DNA of 64,000 nucleotides from Ascaris suum (taxonomy: Eukaryota; Nematoda; Chromadorea; Rhabditida; Ascarididae). The position numbers and the translations under genes were made by a program. The notes below the pieces were generated by a model. That model was not told the origin of the DNA and searched no databases. It saw only the letters and a list, made by a program, of their open reading frames with translations. Positions within the stretch are counted from its first letter, which is position 1. Each line of letters starts with the position of its first letter. Positions 32,201-47,096 of the stretch are shown here, piece after piece. The stretch is from positions 5,708,001 to 5,772,000 of the forward strand of contig CM024186.1 in the NCBI GenBank assembly GCA_013433145.1, given 5' to 3'.

Positions 32201-34420
32201 TGTGTCTCTGATCTGATAAGCTTAATTTACCAACCAACATAGTTAAAAGTATTCAATTTTTTTAAAAGATATATCAAAGCCTCAATGTTACAAGATGATT
32301 TTCTGATCTGATTCATTCACATCAGGTGAATTACAAAGACTTGAAGGTGTCATCAAATTTGCATACTAACAAATGATAAATAAATAAACAAATAAACAAA
32401 TAACAAATAACTAAATTAATATACAAATAAACAAAAATGTATAAGTAGACAAATAAATAAATAAGTGTTGTTGATGATAAAGATTAGGTGCATGGATGAC
32501 AAAGGTAGAATAAAGCATGCACCCTATTTATGCGCAAAGGAGCAGTTCATTGATGACGAAAAGAATATGAATAACAATGCAACAAGATAAATAAATAACA
32601 AAAAATAATAATAAAAAACAAAATAGGAGAAACAAAATTAGCGTAAAATGCGTTGTATATTGAAATTAAAACCTTAACTTTTCTGTTTCTTTCGCCCAAA
32701 TTCAAAAAAAAAAAAAAAAAAATTCGTTTCATCACAAATATATTCGAAGAGGATAATATTATTTGAAAAATAACTGCCTTAAAAATTGATTAATTTATAA
32801 TTTAATCTTCCAAAAAATACTCATCATAGCCAAATATTTTTATTATTCAAAAAATTTGCATAGACCAAAAAGAAATTTACATTTATATTGAAAAAAAAAT
32901 TTTTTTTAAAGTCGTTATTGCGTACTTTCGCACGTCAATTGCGTAGTTTCGCTCACAAGTTCATCAAAAATGCTGGAGTTGGAGAATGCTCCATCAGGCA
33001 TCAAATATCAAAAATGCCGAAGAAATTCTTTTAATTTTAGCACTTTAAATGCGAAATATTTTTGTGCTCTAATCTGCAAAAGAAAAATGAGTGAACGGCA
33101 AGTTGGAAAAAGAAAGTGAGTCACCGGAACTCGGAAATTCAGAAAAAAAAAACGGAAAACACCTATAAGATAGCGTTTAATAATAATAAACATCTTTATT
33201 TAGATAATAAAGAATAAATTATCCTTTGTATAATTATAATTTCATATACGAGCGAAATATTAGAGAATTGCTATGCATTAAATAAGATTCGATGTTCTAA
33301 AACTAAAGCTTCAAGTGAAATATCTAGGATTATAAATTTTCTCTCAACTTTACAACGAAAGTCAAGGTAAGTCGAAAAAAAATTGCAAATCCATGAATAA
33401 AGACGTCTTTCGCTTTCAACGAAATCTTCTCTATCATATCAATCAGGTATATATCCTAAATAATGTTCATCGTTTATGCAAGGAAATTGACGCAAGAAAA
33501 TGAAGATTGCATCCATTTGAGAATGGTTTCATCCTATTCGAGACTCTTCAACAAAGCTTTCCTCATCGACCGCCTAATGGAGAAACTTTTTTTTTTAACG
33601 CGAAATTGAAACGGATTACTAAAAGCTATATGAAGAATTTTTTTCTTCACAACTTCAGTTTTATGTTGTTGAAAAGAAGACAATGATGTTTGATCGTTGA
33701 AAAATTCGAAATGGAAAATTTTTAGAAATGGCAAATTTGTGAAAAAAATATTCCAAATAAAATTCAATTCAAAAAAAAATCCTATTTGCATATGAAAATT
33801 TATTTTTAAAAAATTTGAATATAATAGTGAAATACTTTAATTGAAATAAATTTATTTTTAAAAAATTTGAATATAATAGTGAAATACTTTAATTGAAATA
33901 AGAAATATTCAACAATGTTGTAGTGATTTTTATTGAACTAGTAAATTTATGAAAATATACATTTTCTATATGCAAATATGACAAAATTATCTATCTATTG
34001 ACATTTGAAATTTGCATATTTGTAAGAGATTTCAACATTTTAACTAAAAAAAAATTCACTAAATTAATTTTTAATTAAAATCTTACAATATATTTTATGC
34101 GTATAATTTAATATATAAATACCACTTATATTTTATTAAATATTTATATTCAATTATAAAGTAAAGTGGACAATAAGTTTCATCGTTAAATGCCACACAG
34201 ATTTGTTAGCGAAACGCACAACAACAATATTTAGCTGCCGAATCGATATTTCCCATGGATATGGTTAGTGAATTGCACGCTATGCTATAATAATCTCCCA
34301 TCTTGTTGATTTCATATTCCTTCCGGAAATACGAAAATATCCATAGTGAATTGTTGCTTTTAATTCATTTCAACATCGAATATATATCATTATAAGGAAG
34401 CCTCTTTTTTTTTCATTAAA
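29236..34420. other. Region without a supported gene; possible upstream exons of the membrane protein gene
   Basis: Minus-strand strong donors occur at about 30614 (cataa|gtaagc, preceded by an in-frame ATG and a GA-rich stretch) and about 30818 (ttcaa|gtaaga), but I could not chain them. Plus-strand 30691-30740 is a CT-rich low-complexity run. The rest is AT-rich with A/T homopolymers. Confidence 0.3.
33797..33900. repeat. 52-bp direct tandem duplication
   Basis: Two adjacent, essentially identical 52-bp units starting aatttatttttaaaaaattt. Confidence 0.9.
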
Positions 34421-34573
34421 ATGTCGCATTTTTTTTCGGTATGGATTTGTATTTTATCATTAACGTTGCTCGTCACGGTTTGGTGTTTTACTCACCACAA
34501 TAGATATCAGAGGAAATTACTACTCGAAGCGTTCATCATCACAATTATTGTCGAAATTTTCACAAGTAATTAA
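34421..34573 (+). CDS. Candidate small secreted peptide or first exon (50 residues)
   Basis: ATG at 34421 in an A-rich start context (attaaaATG) opens a 50-codon frame to TAA at 34571. The product begins MSHFFSVWICILSLTLLV, a good signal peptide or anchor. It continues with HHNRYQRKLLLEAF, where an Arg-Lys pair could be a processing site, and a second hydrophobic stretch. A gtaatt donor just before the stop (ACA A|gtaatt) would make this a first exon instead. No family is recognised. It is too short to trust on composition alone. Confidence 0.3.
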   Translation: MSHFFSVWICILSLTLLVTVWCFTHHNRYQRKLLLEAFIITIIVEIFTSN

Positions 34574-34998
34574 AGAGTAAGTCAATAAAGATGAGAATAG
34601 TATGTTAAAGGTAAATAGAGGTAAGTAGGTATATAAAAAGCAAAATCATCCCAAGAAAACTACAACTTCACTCAAATGAAACCACAACATCAATCTATAG
34701 ACAACTAAATTAGATATATAAGACCATAGGATTTGTTATATCGAATAAAAATTACTATTATAACACATGACTATTATAGCACAAGATGATAACACTATTA
34801 TAACACAAAATTTGTGATGCTATGAGATAATAATGATCGATTGAAGCAGTGTGAATTATCATCAAGCAAGGGCGATGGCACTATTGTATCAAAATCATAT
34901 AGCTTTAAGAAATTCTTTAGAAAAAATCTTAAATTCGATGAGATAAAATCACTAATTAAATCTGAATCAATGAAATTATTTAAATCAATTGCTAATAC

Positions 34999-35678
34999 CT
35001 GAAAATTTATGACAGAAGAACAATTGATAACATTTGAGAATGCAAAATTATAATGGATTTGGTGGGCTAAATTATAGCAAAAAAGATATGACCAGTATGG
35101 GTATAATTTTAGAAAAAATCCACCGAGCAATTTTTTTTTTTTTGAAATTAGGGTAATTTTTATTTGTTTCTTTACTTTATTACTTTTTTCGATCATTACT
35201 GAGTGAAAGATTAACAAGCTTCATTTGTTGATTTTTTTGTCGAAATCACGGGTAAAATTATTTGGGAACCTCTCAACAGTTTCGTAAGGGTAATATCGAT
35301 ATTCGTTGTATTGGCAACATGAACAATATTGGCACACTAAAAGCTATTCGACCGCATGAGTGAACAAATGTATATCTATAGAAATAGCCATTATGGGCTA
35401 ATATTGAAACTTCGCTCATATTAAAATATCTTAATCGTTTAGTGCAATGGCGACTGACCCTTACCCCTCACTCTTCCACGATCCTTCCTCCTTCTTTCCC
35501 TATTCCTCGTTCCTCTTATCTCAAGAGATGCCTAGAGGCACATTCCGAACTCACCACACGTTAGGAACATCAACATGAGTGACGCTAAAAGGGCAATCAT
35601 ATGACGTGGTTTCAAAGTGACTTTCGAGACATTCAGCCGCAATGAAGTGAACTCGATATGTGGGACATTTTCGTTCCT
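34999..35678 (-). CDS. Signal-peptide-bearing exon pair, gene unidentified
   Basis: Exon 35555-35678 follows ttcttacag and ends at a strong donor (TGTG|gtgagtt), phase 1. Exon 34999-35066 starts after ttttttgctataatttag in phase 1 and ends CAG|gtatta, phase 0. Translation from ATG at 35600 gives MIALLASLMLMFLTCA followed by HQIHYNFAFSNVINCS, which is a classic signal peptide with cleavage after Ala. The 78 bases before the ATG stay open (RNENVPHIEFTSLRLNVS...), so they may be coding from an earlier exon or a 5' leader. The acceptor directly before the leader could be a trans-splice site. The phase-0 exit would fit the phase-0 entry of the membrane protein exon at 29235, but intervening exons were not found, so the link is only a suggestion. 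Confidence 0.4.
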
Positions 35679-36416
35679 CTGTAAGAATGCACGATTATCG
35701 ATACGAAGCAACTAAAATGCATATTCGCCAATTTTGCATTAGTGGTGAATTTGAATCTTTTTGGAAAATCGTTTCATATTTTGCATCTATAAGTTTAATA
35801 AATTCACAGCAATGATATTTATATATGCAATCGAGTCGCTATTGCAAATTTATTTCAAAAATTATATGCAAAAAAAATACTATATGCAAATTTGTTTCAA
35901 AAATTTCTTTTTCATAAAATTTTCTAATCGGTTCATCTTTAACTATTGAATAATAATTTACGAAATATTTATGAAGGAAAAAAATTTTCAGATTTTTTAA
36001 TTAATTTTGCTAGTAATATTTTTAAATAAATTTAAAAAAAAAGACGATTTATATTCTTATTATGATTCGTTTTGTTACATTTAATGTATCCTAAAATGAA
36101 GTTCACTATTCCTAGAAATGATATAATATTGATGAGTTGCAACATATGACCAATCCGAGAATAAAATTCAATAAGAAATTCCAAAATCACAAAAATATTG
36201 AAAAATATTAGAAGAAATCAGATTGGAAACTAGAATAATTCAGCTATTATTAGTTAAACGATCATAGTTGGATAGCAAATAAGAGCAACTATACTGATAC
36301 AATCTTTATATAACCGCAATGGGTAGCAGTCTAATACGTGAGAGTATCATCGGATTTTCTTTTTTTTTTTTTGCTCTACATCAGCATAAGAATCTAAACA
36401 ATGTTATATTGAGATT

Positions 36417-36434
36417 CGGCACTCGAAAGTGCCG
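36417..36434. other. Perfect 7-bp stem hairpin with CGAA loop, followed by T6
   Basis: CGGCACT-CGAA-AGTGCCG followed directly by tttttt. It has the shape of a Pol III-type or structured-RNA 3' end, but no gene is seen upstream. Confidence 0.5.
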
Positions 36435-36520
36435 TTTTTTGGTACTTGTGGTGATCAATGATCAACATTGTTGCCCATAAGTAGATCTGCACCGAATGTT
36501 TCTTTGCTTATATCTTTAAA

Positions 36521-36549
36521 CCCCCTCCCCCCCCGGGGGGGGGGGGGGG
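36521..36549. repeat. C-run/G-run inverted repeat
   Basis: ccccctcccccccc is joined directly to a run of about 15 G, forming a hairpin without a loop. Assembly or sequencing in such a place is error-prone. Confidence 0.8.
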
Positions 36550-39500
36550 AGATTGCAAAACGTCGCTATGTATCTAAAACCATTCGTTTGTTTCATTTTT
36601 TTACTCTCTAGGTGGACGCCATATCTTAGAAGTATGCCACTATAGCGAAGAGTAAAAAGGCACATTAGTAGTGCCGTTTGTCCGTCCGTATAGGACTCTT
36701 GTGAGCGCAAACGACGATTGTTGAATAACATATTTGTCTCTTGAGAATCAAACCTGATAGCACAACTTACTCAAATCCGGAGCTATATTTACTATCAACT
36801 GACGACTATATTCAGTACAAGCTGAGACTCTGCTCCGGAGCTATGCTTATTGCCCACTAAAGCGTCGTAAAAATATATCATAATTTTCAATAAAATTATA
36901 CAATTGCCACATCGCACAAAGGAATATTGAATTTTTTTTCAACGCATAATTTGCGTTGAGTAACTCAATTGAATCTCCTCGAAAAGCGTAATTTTTCATT
37001 CATTTTGCAGTGAATTATTTTCTAAGAAATTCGAGTTATATACATCCGCAAACAAAAATTACAGAACATATTATATCTATAACTGAAGCGTCCTTCTGTG
37101 GGTTTGAAAACAGTACAGCTGTGAATGAATGATAACGAAAAACTTTTAAGAGACTAGAATATATGAGAAGAAGCTTCCCTCTGATATCCTCTTGGCATCT
37201 GGCGCCCCTCTTTAGGGGGGTGGGTTGGGGAGAAGTCGGGAGAGGGGGGATTTGCCAAAGAACCTCATTCCTAGCTGCATTGTGAGCAATTTCGACACCT
37301 GCTTCCTTCGAAAAATCCGATCGAGGATACAAAAGGTTGATGTGGAATGTCATGCCCGCAGGTACCTCATACTCTTAAATATGCAAAATTATCCCTTGTC
37401 AGTACAAGAGACAATCTCGCTCCTCTTGTGCGCAGCGAGTGACTGTTTTCAGGATCGGACAAATCAGCCACAGTTTCGAGGTAGGCGATTTCGTTCCGTT
37501 GCATATGCGCAAGTGAGGATGAATATGCTTTGAGGCACACTCTCTAATGAATCCACGTTTATAAATAACCAATCTTTTGGGTATCTGATTGCCAGGTTAA
37601 TGAGAATAGCCTTTAATCGATGAGCGAATATCATAAGAAGGTAATCTTGTGAATCGTTCAACTCTTCTTGAAAGTGCTCTTAGAATATAAGAACTGATAA
37701 CGAAACAGTATAATTGTAAATGTTTGTGTCTAAATGTAAATTATTTACAATAATGCGGAAATAAAATATAAATATGCATAAATATAAATGTAAACAGGCA
37801 ATTCGTTTCGTAAATAATTTATCCTAAGGAAAAAAAGTGACAAGAAATTTATCCGACAGTGAAACAACTTAAACGATTCTCGAGTATTGTCGAGAATTTG
37901 AGTAGTTTGCAGAAATTGTGCAAAAAAAAAAAATTGAAATATCATCCATGCAAATTTTGAGATAAAAATTTGCATAAACGATTAAATGCAACGAGAGAGA
38001 AAAAGATTTCATTAATTCTAAATTTTCGGCTTCATTCGAATTGATCAAAGAAAAAAAAAATGCATTAAGCGATCATACCATTATGTAAGTGTAAATATTT
38101 ACATAACAAAATACATTTTACAGATGTATTGACATTGAAAAAAAAAAAAGCTTTTATAGAGATCTCAACAAAGCATTATTGAAATACTATTACATTTCCG
38201 TACTTTAAAAGTAATATCGATGAAGGAAATGCGAATGTATAGTCAAGAAATTGTTAGAATATGCATTTGTAATCTCTTTTTTTTTTTTTTTGAATCGATC
38301 AATCATCGCATTTATTGCTAATAAATGATAAATTATGGAAGTATTTCATTTATAATTAAATTAGAAAAAAGAAATCGCTCATGTATATTTCTCAAAAAAG
38401 ATTCACTTCGCTCCTATATTTTAAAATTCGATCGCTTATAAAAATTTCTTCTTTAAGTCTATAATTCAAATAATTTATTTTATATTCAAATTTATTTATA
38501 TTATGAATTAAATTTATTTAGTGAATGGTAATTTATTTGCATAATTTAAATAGTTTAAACATTAAAAAAAGAGTTCTGAGAAGAGATATTAGGGAAGATG
38601 ATTGGATTCGGGTTGAAATGTGATTTTTTTGCTTGATGGGGGAAGGGAAAAGGAAAGGCAACATTCCAGTAATTCGATAACTGCTAAAGCTCCCGATAAA
38701 TGATGTGTTATTGTTTTTCTTGTCGAGTCCACAATCTCCGAGGAGCAGAAATGTTTGAGGCCAGCGAGCGTAGCGGTGGAGTTTATAAATTCCTGGGGAC
38801 ATCTGGGGGATAGAACATTCACGAGGACACTCCAGCAATAAAGCACTGATGTCGAGGTTCTTAGCACATCGGCGCCATTTATAAAGGTCATCCGTTCGAA
38901 CCTTAGTTGGGAGTGATGAGCGGAACAATGATAAGGAGAAAAGATATATCTTCTACTGCAATAATGGAAGAAATTTTTTCATCATTGAATTTAGCGTTTC
39001 ATAAGATTTGCATCCCTAACAAAGGTGATTGCATTTGTAAATCAAGCTATTTGGATATCAAAGAGAGCAAAAATAAACTCATAATATTTCAAATCACACA
39101 AAAGCACAAATGTACCCCCCCCCCTTCCATTCCACATCTTACCCCTTCCTCTTTCTCCTCAATTATAACTGAAATGTTATGGAATAGCACAAAGCGTGAC
39201 ACTTTCACAAGTAAGTTAGTTAATTATGCGGCAAATAAAATCATAAAGAAGTTGCAATTTTCAAAACTTTCAAAGAAAACACATTCCAAAATAAAAAATA
39301 TTCGATATATATATCACTAAAAATTGCCAAATGATAAGAAATAAAATCATCTAATAACTATTTTATCATTAAAATTTCAGCTTCATTGCATCAAAAAAAA
39401 AAGATCGCTAATATAATACTAATAAATGATCTGTAAATTTATTCAAAATTATTTAATCGGAGCTTCGAAAAAAATAAAGTCGAAAAGAAACTCGAGAAAA

Positions 39501-40331
39501 AGTTGAGAAACAAGAGCGAGCGTGAAAAAGAGGAACGGCACTCGTATGACTACTTTAGAATTTCACATATCAATAGAATGCAGCAATAGTGAAGCACTTA
39601 TGTCTATTGGTAAGCGGCAACGAATTTTTGAAGAGTAAACGGCGAGTGAAAGAAGGCGAAAAGGATAGCAATGGTATTAAGGAAGCCTAAACGAAATACT
39701 CTCATAAATTGACGTATATCATATGGATGCGTTTTTGTGTGCATCAGCGCAAATGCCATATTTAACAATGAAGTAAATCTATTGGAACGCATCTTTATAG
39801 ATGGCTAAGATTTGCGCAATTCATTTGTTCACTTCGATAACACCAAGAAAATGCGATTTAACTTATTATTTATGATCACTATTATATTCATATCGTTGAA
39901 TTATTTCTTCATCAACGATATGATAATATAATATAATAAATCATTTACAAAGATATTAAAATAATAAGTATAGAGTTTTTTAGAACTAAAATCTTATCAA
40001 ATACTATAAATATCTATCACATATATAAACATTGACATATATACTTTACTAGATATTATGGAGTTATGTAAATATGCAGATGCTTTTTTATTTAATAATA
40101 CTAAAAAATAGGAACGATTCCTTAAAAGTTGAGTGCTTATAGTTGAAGAAACGAACAAAATTTGCATATCTTATGCTTTATCTACCATTTATTCAGCTCC
40201 ATTATACATATATCTCGCCTCATGTGGTTAAAAACGTTATGCATAATAAGCTGAGGACATTTTTATGAATTTCAAGTGACGAAACTTTTGCAAGTAGTAT
40301 AGTAATAAAAAATATGCTATATTGCTCAAGT

Positions 40332-40397
40332 CTAACTAATGGCCTCAGGCCTAACTAATGGCCTCAGGCCTAACTAATGGCCTCAGGCCTCAGGCCT
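40332..40397. repeat. 19-bp minisatellite, three units and a partial
   Basis: Units ctaactaatggcctcaggc at 40332, 40351 and 40370, followed by extra caggcct copies. Confidence 0.9.
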
Positions 40398-41755
40398 CCT
40401 CACTTAAAACACATTCATTTTAAAGCATTACCGATACAAATGAAAAGATATTCTAGGCATTTGAATCACATAACGTTTTACATAATAAAACTTTTATTAG
40501 CGATTTACATTGATATCACAAGCATTTATTTGATGTGTTGGTTCGTTACGAACTGATACCTGCAAAATTATGCGATATCAATAAGTCTTGCCTCCCTTCT
40601 CCTCTCCCTCCCCTCTCCCCCTATATTTCCAGTATTGGGCATTGAAAAGATGAGAGGAATGTTGTAATTGATAGTGCCACTTATTTTCGCCCTGTTTTTG
40701 AAGGTTATGCTGCAGTGTAAACTTCAGACAATCTATGATTCACCGGTGATGACCTCTTCACCCTCTCCCCTATACCAAGTTTCAAAAAATTAGACGCAGT
40801 TAATCCTTCTTATCCCTCGTCAGATGAGGTCCGAATTCTTTAACCAAAGCGAACGCCCTTTCCTCAGTATCGATATTGACTTCGTATTTTTTACTCATGA
40901 CTTCATTTCACATCCAGCACACAGTGATTTCACGTCACCACATTCTTACCTATCAATTATCTTAGAAGAACTTAAAACAAGAGACAAAGCAACTGCAAAA
41001 GTTGCAATAATTTCCTCGAAACAGGATAATACAGTCGCCTATTTATATATGACAGCTAAGGAAAATGATTCGGCAGATTTTTGAAGTTTGAATCGTTGTT
41101 CATTCTCAAAAAGAATCTTTATTTTTTTCTTTTTCGATGTTGAAATTTATATCGGCGTCAAAAAGCGCCGCAAGATTCGATTTCTCAATAAGCTACCAAA
41201 GGTGATCGTCGAATCAGTGCTATGCCACTTCTTTCCGAATCATGCCTCAAGAAGACAACGCGGATCTTTTCGATCAACGTGATATCGATTTCAGGAATTA
41301 CAGTCGGGATGGACACTGAAAATCACAATTGGTTATTTAAATGTTAAAAAAGAATCCAAATATTATTATTTTAAAGCGATATTTTCATTGGAACGTCTTC
41401 AATGGCTTGTGCATCTATAATGGATTGCACATTTGTTTCATTTCATTTGAAAAACATTTCCTTGATAACATGCAAAGTTATGATAGCAGCTTCAGAGAGT
41501 TTTTGATGTCATGCGTGGTGCAAATGAAAGCAGAAAAGGGAACAATCACTCGACAGTCGAAGATATTAATATAAATAGATGAGACGAGAAAACATTACAG
41601 TGTGCAGTATTTGAAAGCATTGAGTTAGAAAGTAATTAGGGCGACAGCATAAATGATAGATCCAGTAAGTTCAGTGATATCTAAATAGTATTACTTTTGT
41701 TCATAAACTTTACAGTGTGAAGTTTTTTTTTTGCAATAATTTGTAATCTTTTTAG

Positions 41756-42295
41756 AGATTTGATAATTTTAAATTCTATCATCGATTTTGTTTGGTTCAC
41801 TTTGAAAGCAAAAGGAGGAATTCGACACAGCACATAACAAAATCGATTACATCTGAAAGACCGATCAATAATGATAAATACTTTTGTGCTACAAGTAAGT
41901 AACAAATAAGTAAGCCAGCACCTTCACCTTTCGGCCAACATGATAGTCCATGGAATTTAAAAAGGCTTTTCCCATAATGCAAAAAATAAACGTCAAACGA
42001 GTATGGAATACTTTGAAGTTTTTTAATAAGTACAAATGCTTAGAGCTCAATTTGAAGTTAATGAGTCAATGGGAAATATGGTATAGACAGTCATTCCATA
42101 GTCTATATTAAACCAATCACAACTTCGAATTCTTTGTTTTTGCAGCTGATTTTCTGCAATTATGGAATAGAACGACAGATACGCAAGTGCACATCGATGT
42201 GCTTGGATATAGCGTCGCGAGCATGCGTTTTTGCATAGAAAATTTGTTCAAATGCACAAAAATATTCAAATTTCACAAAGATATAAATCGTCTTG
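41756..42295 (+). CDS. Unidentified exon pair
   Basis: Exon 41756-41894 follows taatctttttag and ends ACAA|gtaagt (phase 1). Exon 42146-42295 follows gtttttgcag and ends G|gtgagc (phase 1). They join in phase to about 96 residues with SKRRNSTQHITKSITSERPI, DFLQLWNRTTDTQVHIDVLG and YSVASMRFCIENLFKCTKIF. No domain is recognised. All four borders are near-consensus, which is the main support. Against it, the minus strand of 42160-42490 is also open and might belong to the neighbouring minus-strand RPC3-like gene. No further plus-strand exon could be chained with confidence. Confidence 0.3.
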
Positions 42296-43499
42296 GTGAG
42301 CGTATTTAGCAGTGATGCTGCAATATGCATTTTTATCGCATAAATAGTTGAGTTTAGTCTCCTCAAATTGAAATATCCTCGACCATAGTGTCTACAATTA
42401 GAGCAATGTTGTAAAATTAAGCAAAGTTGTAACAATACTCTAATATCGTCTAAAATTATGATCAAAATCAATGTTAGAATATTGTCCAAATATTACTTTC
42501 ATTTAGTGGTTCACTAAAATTCATTACTTCTTTTATTCCTTAAACAAAACCTGGAATATTAACAAAATTAACCAGGTATATTTGGAGCGATATCACTTTT
42601 CTTTGCACAAATAGATTTGAGCGCTTCTGATCGATAAGTATTTCAGTGAAATTTTTCCATTTGTTCATCATTAAAGAATCGTAAGATCGATATCGGACAC
42701 CATCTACGGATTCTTCGTTTTATTTAAGTCGGAGATTCGCACCTCCAACGAAGCACTATTAGTCCTCCTCACTTTCGATGATGCCAGATATGCGAAACAA
42801 CCATCAGCTAACGCAAAGCATTTGAGAGAGAGAAAGAAAAAGAAAAAAACGAAGTGATCAATTAAAGGTGTGATTAGCGAGGTATCTCAGACAGGTGTTA
42901 GAAAAACTTACGATATCGATCTCAGAAAATATCCGTCTGATATCGACATTGGGCTACTAAACTATACAGTCGTAATAGCCGCCAGCTAGCTAGTTGATGC
43001 TTTGATTAAATTTGTTTATTTTATGTAATATATGAATAACACTGTTAAATATTGCATAGGTGACGTTGTACTCGTTATCGTGTAAACTCTAATTGTAGAT
43101 AAATTTCACGAAAGGTTTACCTGCAATAATACCTGAGTACCTGCAATAATAGATTACATCTGCACTCAAATCGTGCATCTTCATCAATTAAATTACTCTT
43201 ATTTTATATCATATGTTCATACTTCCGGCTTAGTTGTCGTCAATATCTGCTGAATTCGAAGCATATATTCTTCATTACGTATTTATTTACCTGTTTAGTG
43301 TTCACTTAAAAATTACGTCCTCATATATGCCTGCCTTATGAAATTGACCTTAGAAAATCACTCTGTAAATTTCCAGCATATACTTTTGCTTTGAAGGCTC
43401 TGCTAGTCATCCCCCACCTCCTCCCCCTCCCCCCCCAGCATCCCCTCAACCCTTCCTCCTCCTCTATACTGTTTGATCATTCTAGAACTGGAATGCTCA

Positions 43500-45811
<2,312 letters not shown>

Positions 45812-46005
45812 CTATAGAAAGGTCTTTAATATTGAAAATGAACCTGGCAAACGATATTATTTTAAGCAATATTTTTATCAAGAGATAAAATCAACGAAAA
45901 TATTAAAAATCCAATTGAAATGAAACTTTCATTAATATTTAGAAAATTTTCCGCATCTAAATTGAGATTTGAATCGCTAGCGAGTTTGCAGAAAATAGTT
46001 TGTTG

Positions 46006-46085
46006 TAAACTTTGAACTCGAACTCTTAACTCGAAATTTGAACTCGAACTTTGAACTCGTGAACTCGAACTTTGAACCCGAATTT
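46006..46085. repeat. Degenerate gaactc tandem repeat
   Basis: Alternating gaactcgaactttgaactc-type units over about 80 bp. Confidence 0.75.
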
Positions 46086-46342
46086 TAGAAATCCATCTGT
46101 GAAATACTGTCATTCTTTACGCTTTGAAAGATCTCCTTTCAAAAGTATTTCTCGTAGCCTGGGGCGTATCATGAAGCTCGCATTAATATTGGATTTTTCA
46201 TGTGAAATCTTCATATCAATAATTAGGGCTTGAATATATGAATATTTCCAGAAATCATACTTTACTTGCTAATTCATCGTTTCCGAATACTCTTATTTCA
46301 TTTCTAATCTTTTATGTATGCAAATATCTCAAAAGTAGCTCC

Positions 46343-46447
46343 AGCTATACTTCAGGTCACACTTTAGAAAACCCCTCAGCTATACTTCAGGTCACACTTT
46401 AGAAAACCCCTCAGCTATACTTCAGGTCACACTTTAGAAAACCCCTC
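46343..46447. repeat. 35-bp minisatellite, three perfect copies
   Basis: Three identical 35-bp units beginning agctatacttcaggtcacac at 46343, 46378 and 46413. Perfect identity implies recent expansion. Confidence 0.95.
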
Positions 46448-46845
46448 AGCTAATAAGCACAGTCATAAAAATCCCATTTTTATTGAGAAGTGCTTCATCG
46501 TTTTTTTTTTTTTTTGCTTCACTCGGATATTTTAAAAATTTGAATTATTTTTCTTCAATTTTAATATACTTGTTTGCATTTTATGCAAAAATTTTCAACG
46601 CTTTGATTTTTTTTTTTAGTGAAAATTGAAAAGTTTTCTTCGTGAATATTCCATATTAATAACGTATAAAGTGGAATTTTTCAATTTTTCAATGCGAATA
46701 TGGAAAAATTTCTCTCATTTTTTTTTCTCTTTTTTTCAATAAGACAACATTTCTGCAATATTATATTATATTATATCGTACAGTTTTTCAAATTAATCAC
46801 CTCATTTAATTTTCTGTCAGTTGATATCTCATAAGTTTACTTGAA

Positions 46846-47096
46846 TCGACAAAGCATTCATTACGAATAAATGTCTCTTCATATCACTACCACTTCCGTT
46901 TAGCTGAAGTTGTGAGGTAACGTGAAGGTGAGGGCTTAGGCTCGTCTCCTGCCCATCGGATACTGACGAGTCGATTCATCGTTGTTCCATGCGACTTGCT
47001 CCACCGCCCGCGTTCCGATGTGACCACTGGTCCGAATGACTCGGTAGAACAAAGCCAAATAGTTTGCTCGGAGCCCTCTTAAAACCGACCGCGCAC
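46846..47096 (+). repeat. Hairpin element, copy A
   Basis: One of three diverged copies of the same ~250-bp sequence. It starts tcgacaaagcattcattacg, shares gggcttagg...ctgacga and gattcatcgttgttcc with copy C, and ends in the common agccaaat...tcgg part. The terminal hairpin is TCGG (47068-47071), a 13-nt loop, then CCGA (47085-47088). It is GC-richer than its surroundings and has no open frame of note. Confidence 0.7.

Larger units (their letters stand above)
35679..41755. other. Gene-poor region
   Basis: Mostly AT-rich. It contains a perfect hairpin (36417-36434), a C-run/G-run inverted pair (36521-36549) and a 19-bp minisatellite. A GC-richer patch at 38533-39320 is open on both strands (131 and 100 codons minus, 137 plus) without recognisable similarity. 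Plus-strand 40824-41580 carries several open stretches that might be exons upstream of 41756, but they lack consistent phases. Confidence 0.35.

Noticed and set aside
38533..39320. Overlapping frames of 131, 100 and 137 codons on both strands
   Set aside because: No recognisable similarity and no splice-compatible neighbours. One frame is bridged by a C-run. Left as unexplained sequence.
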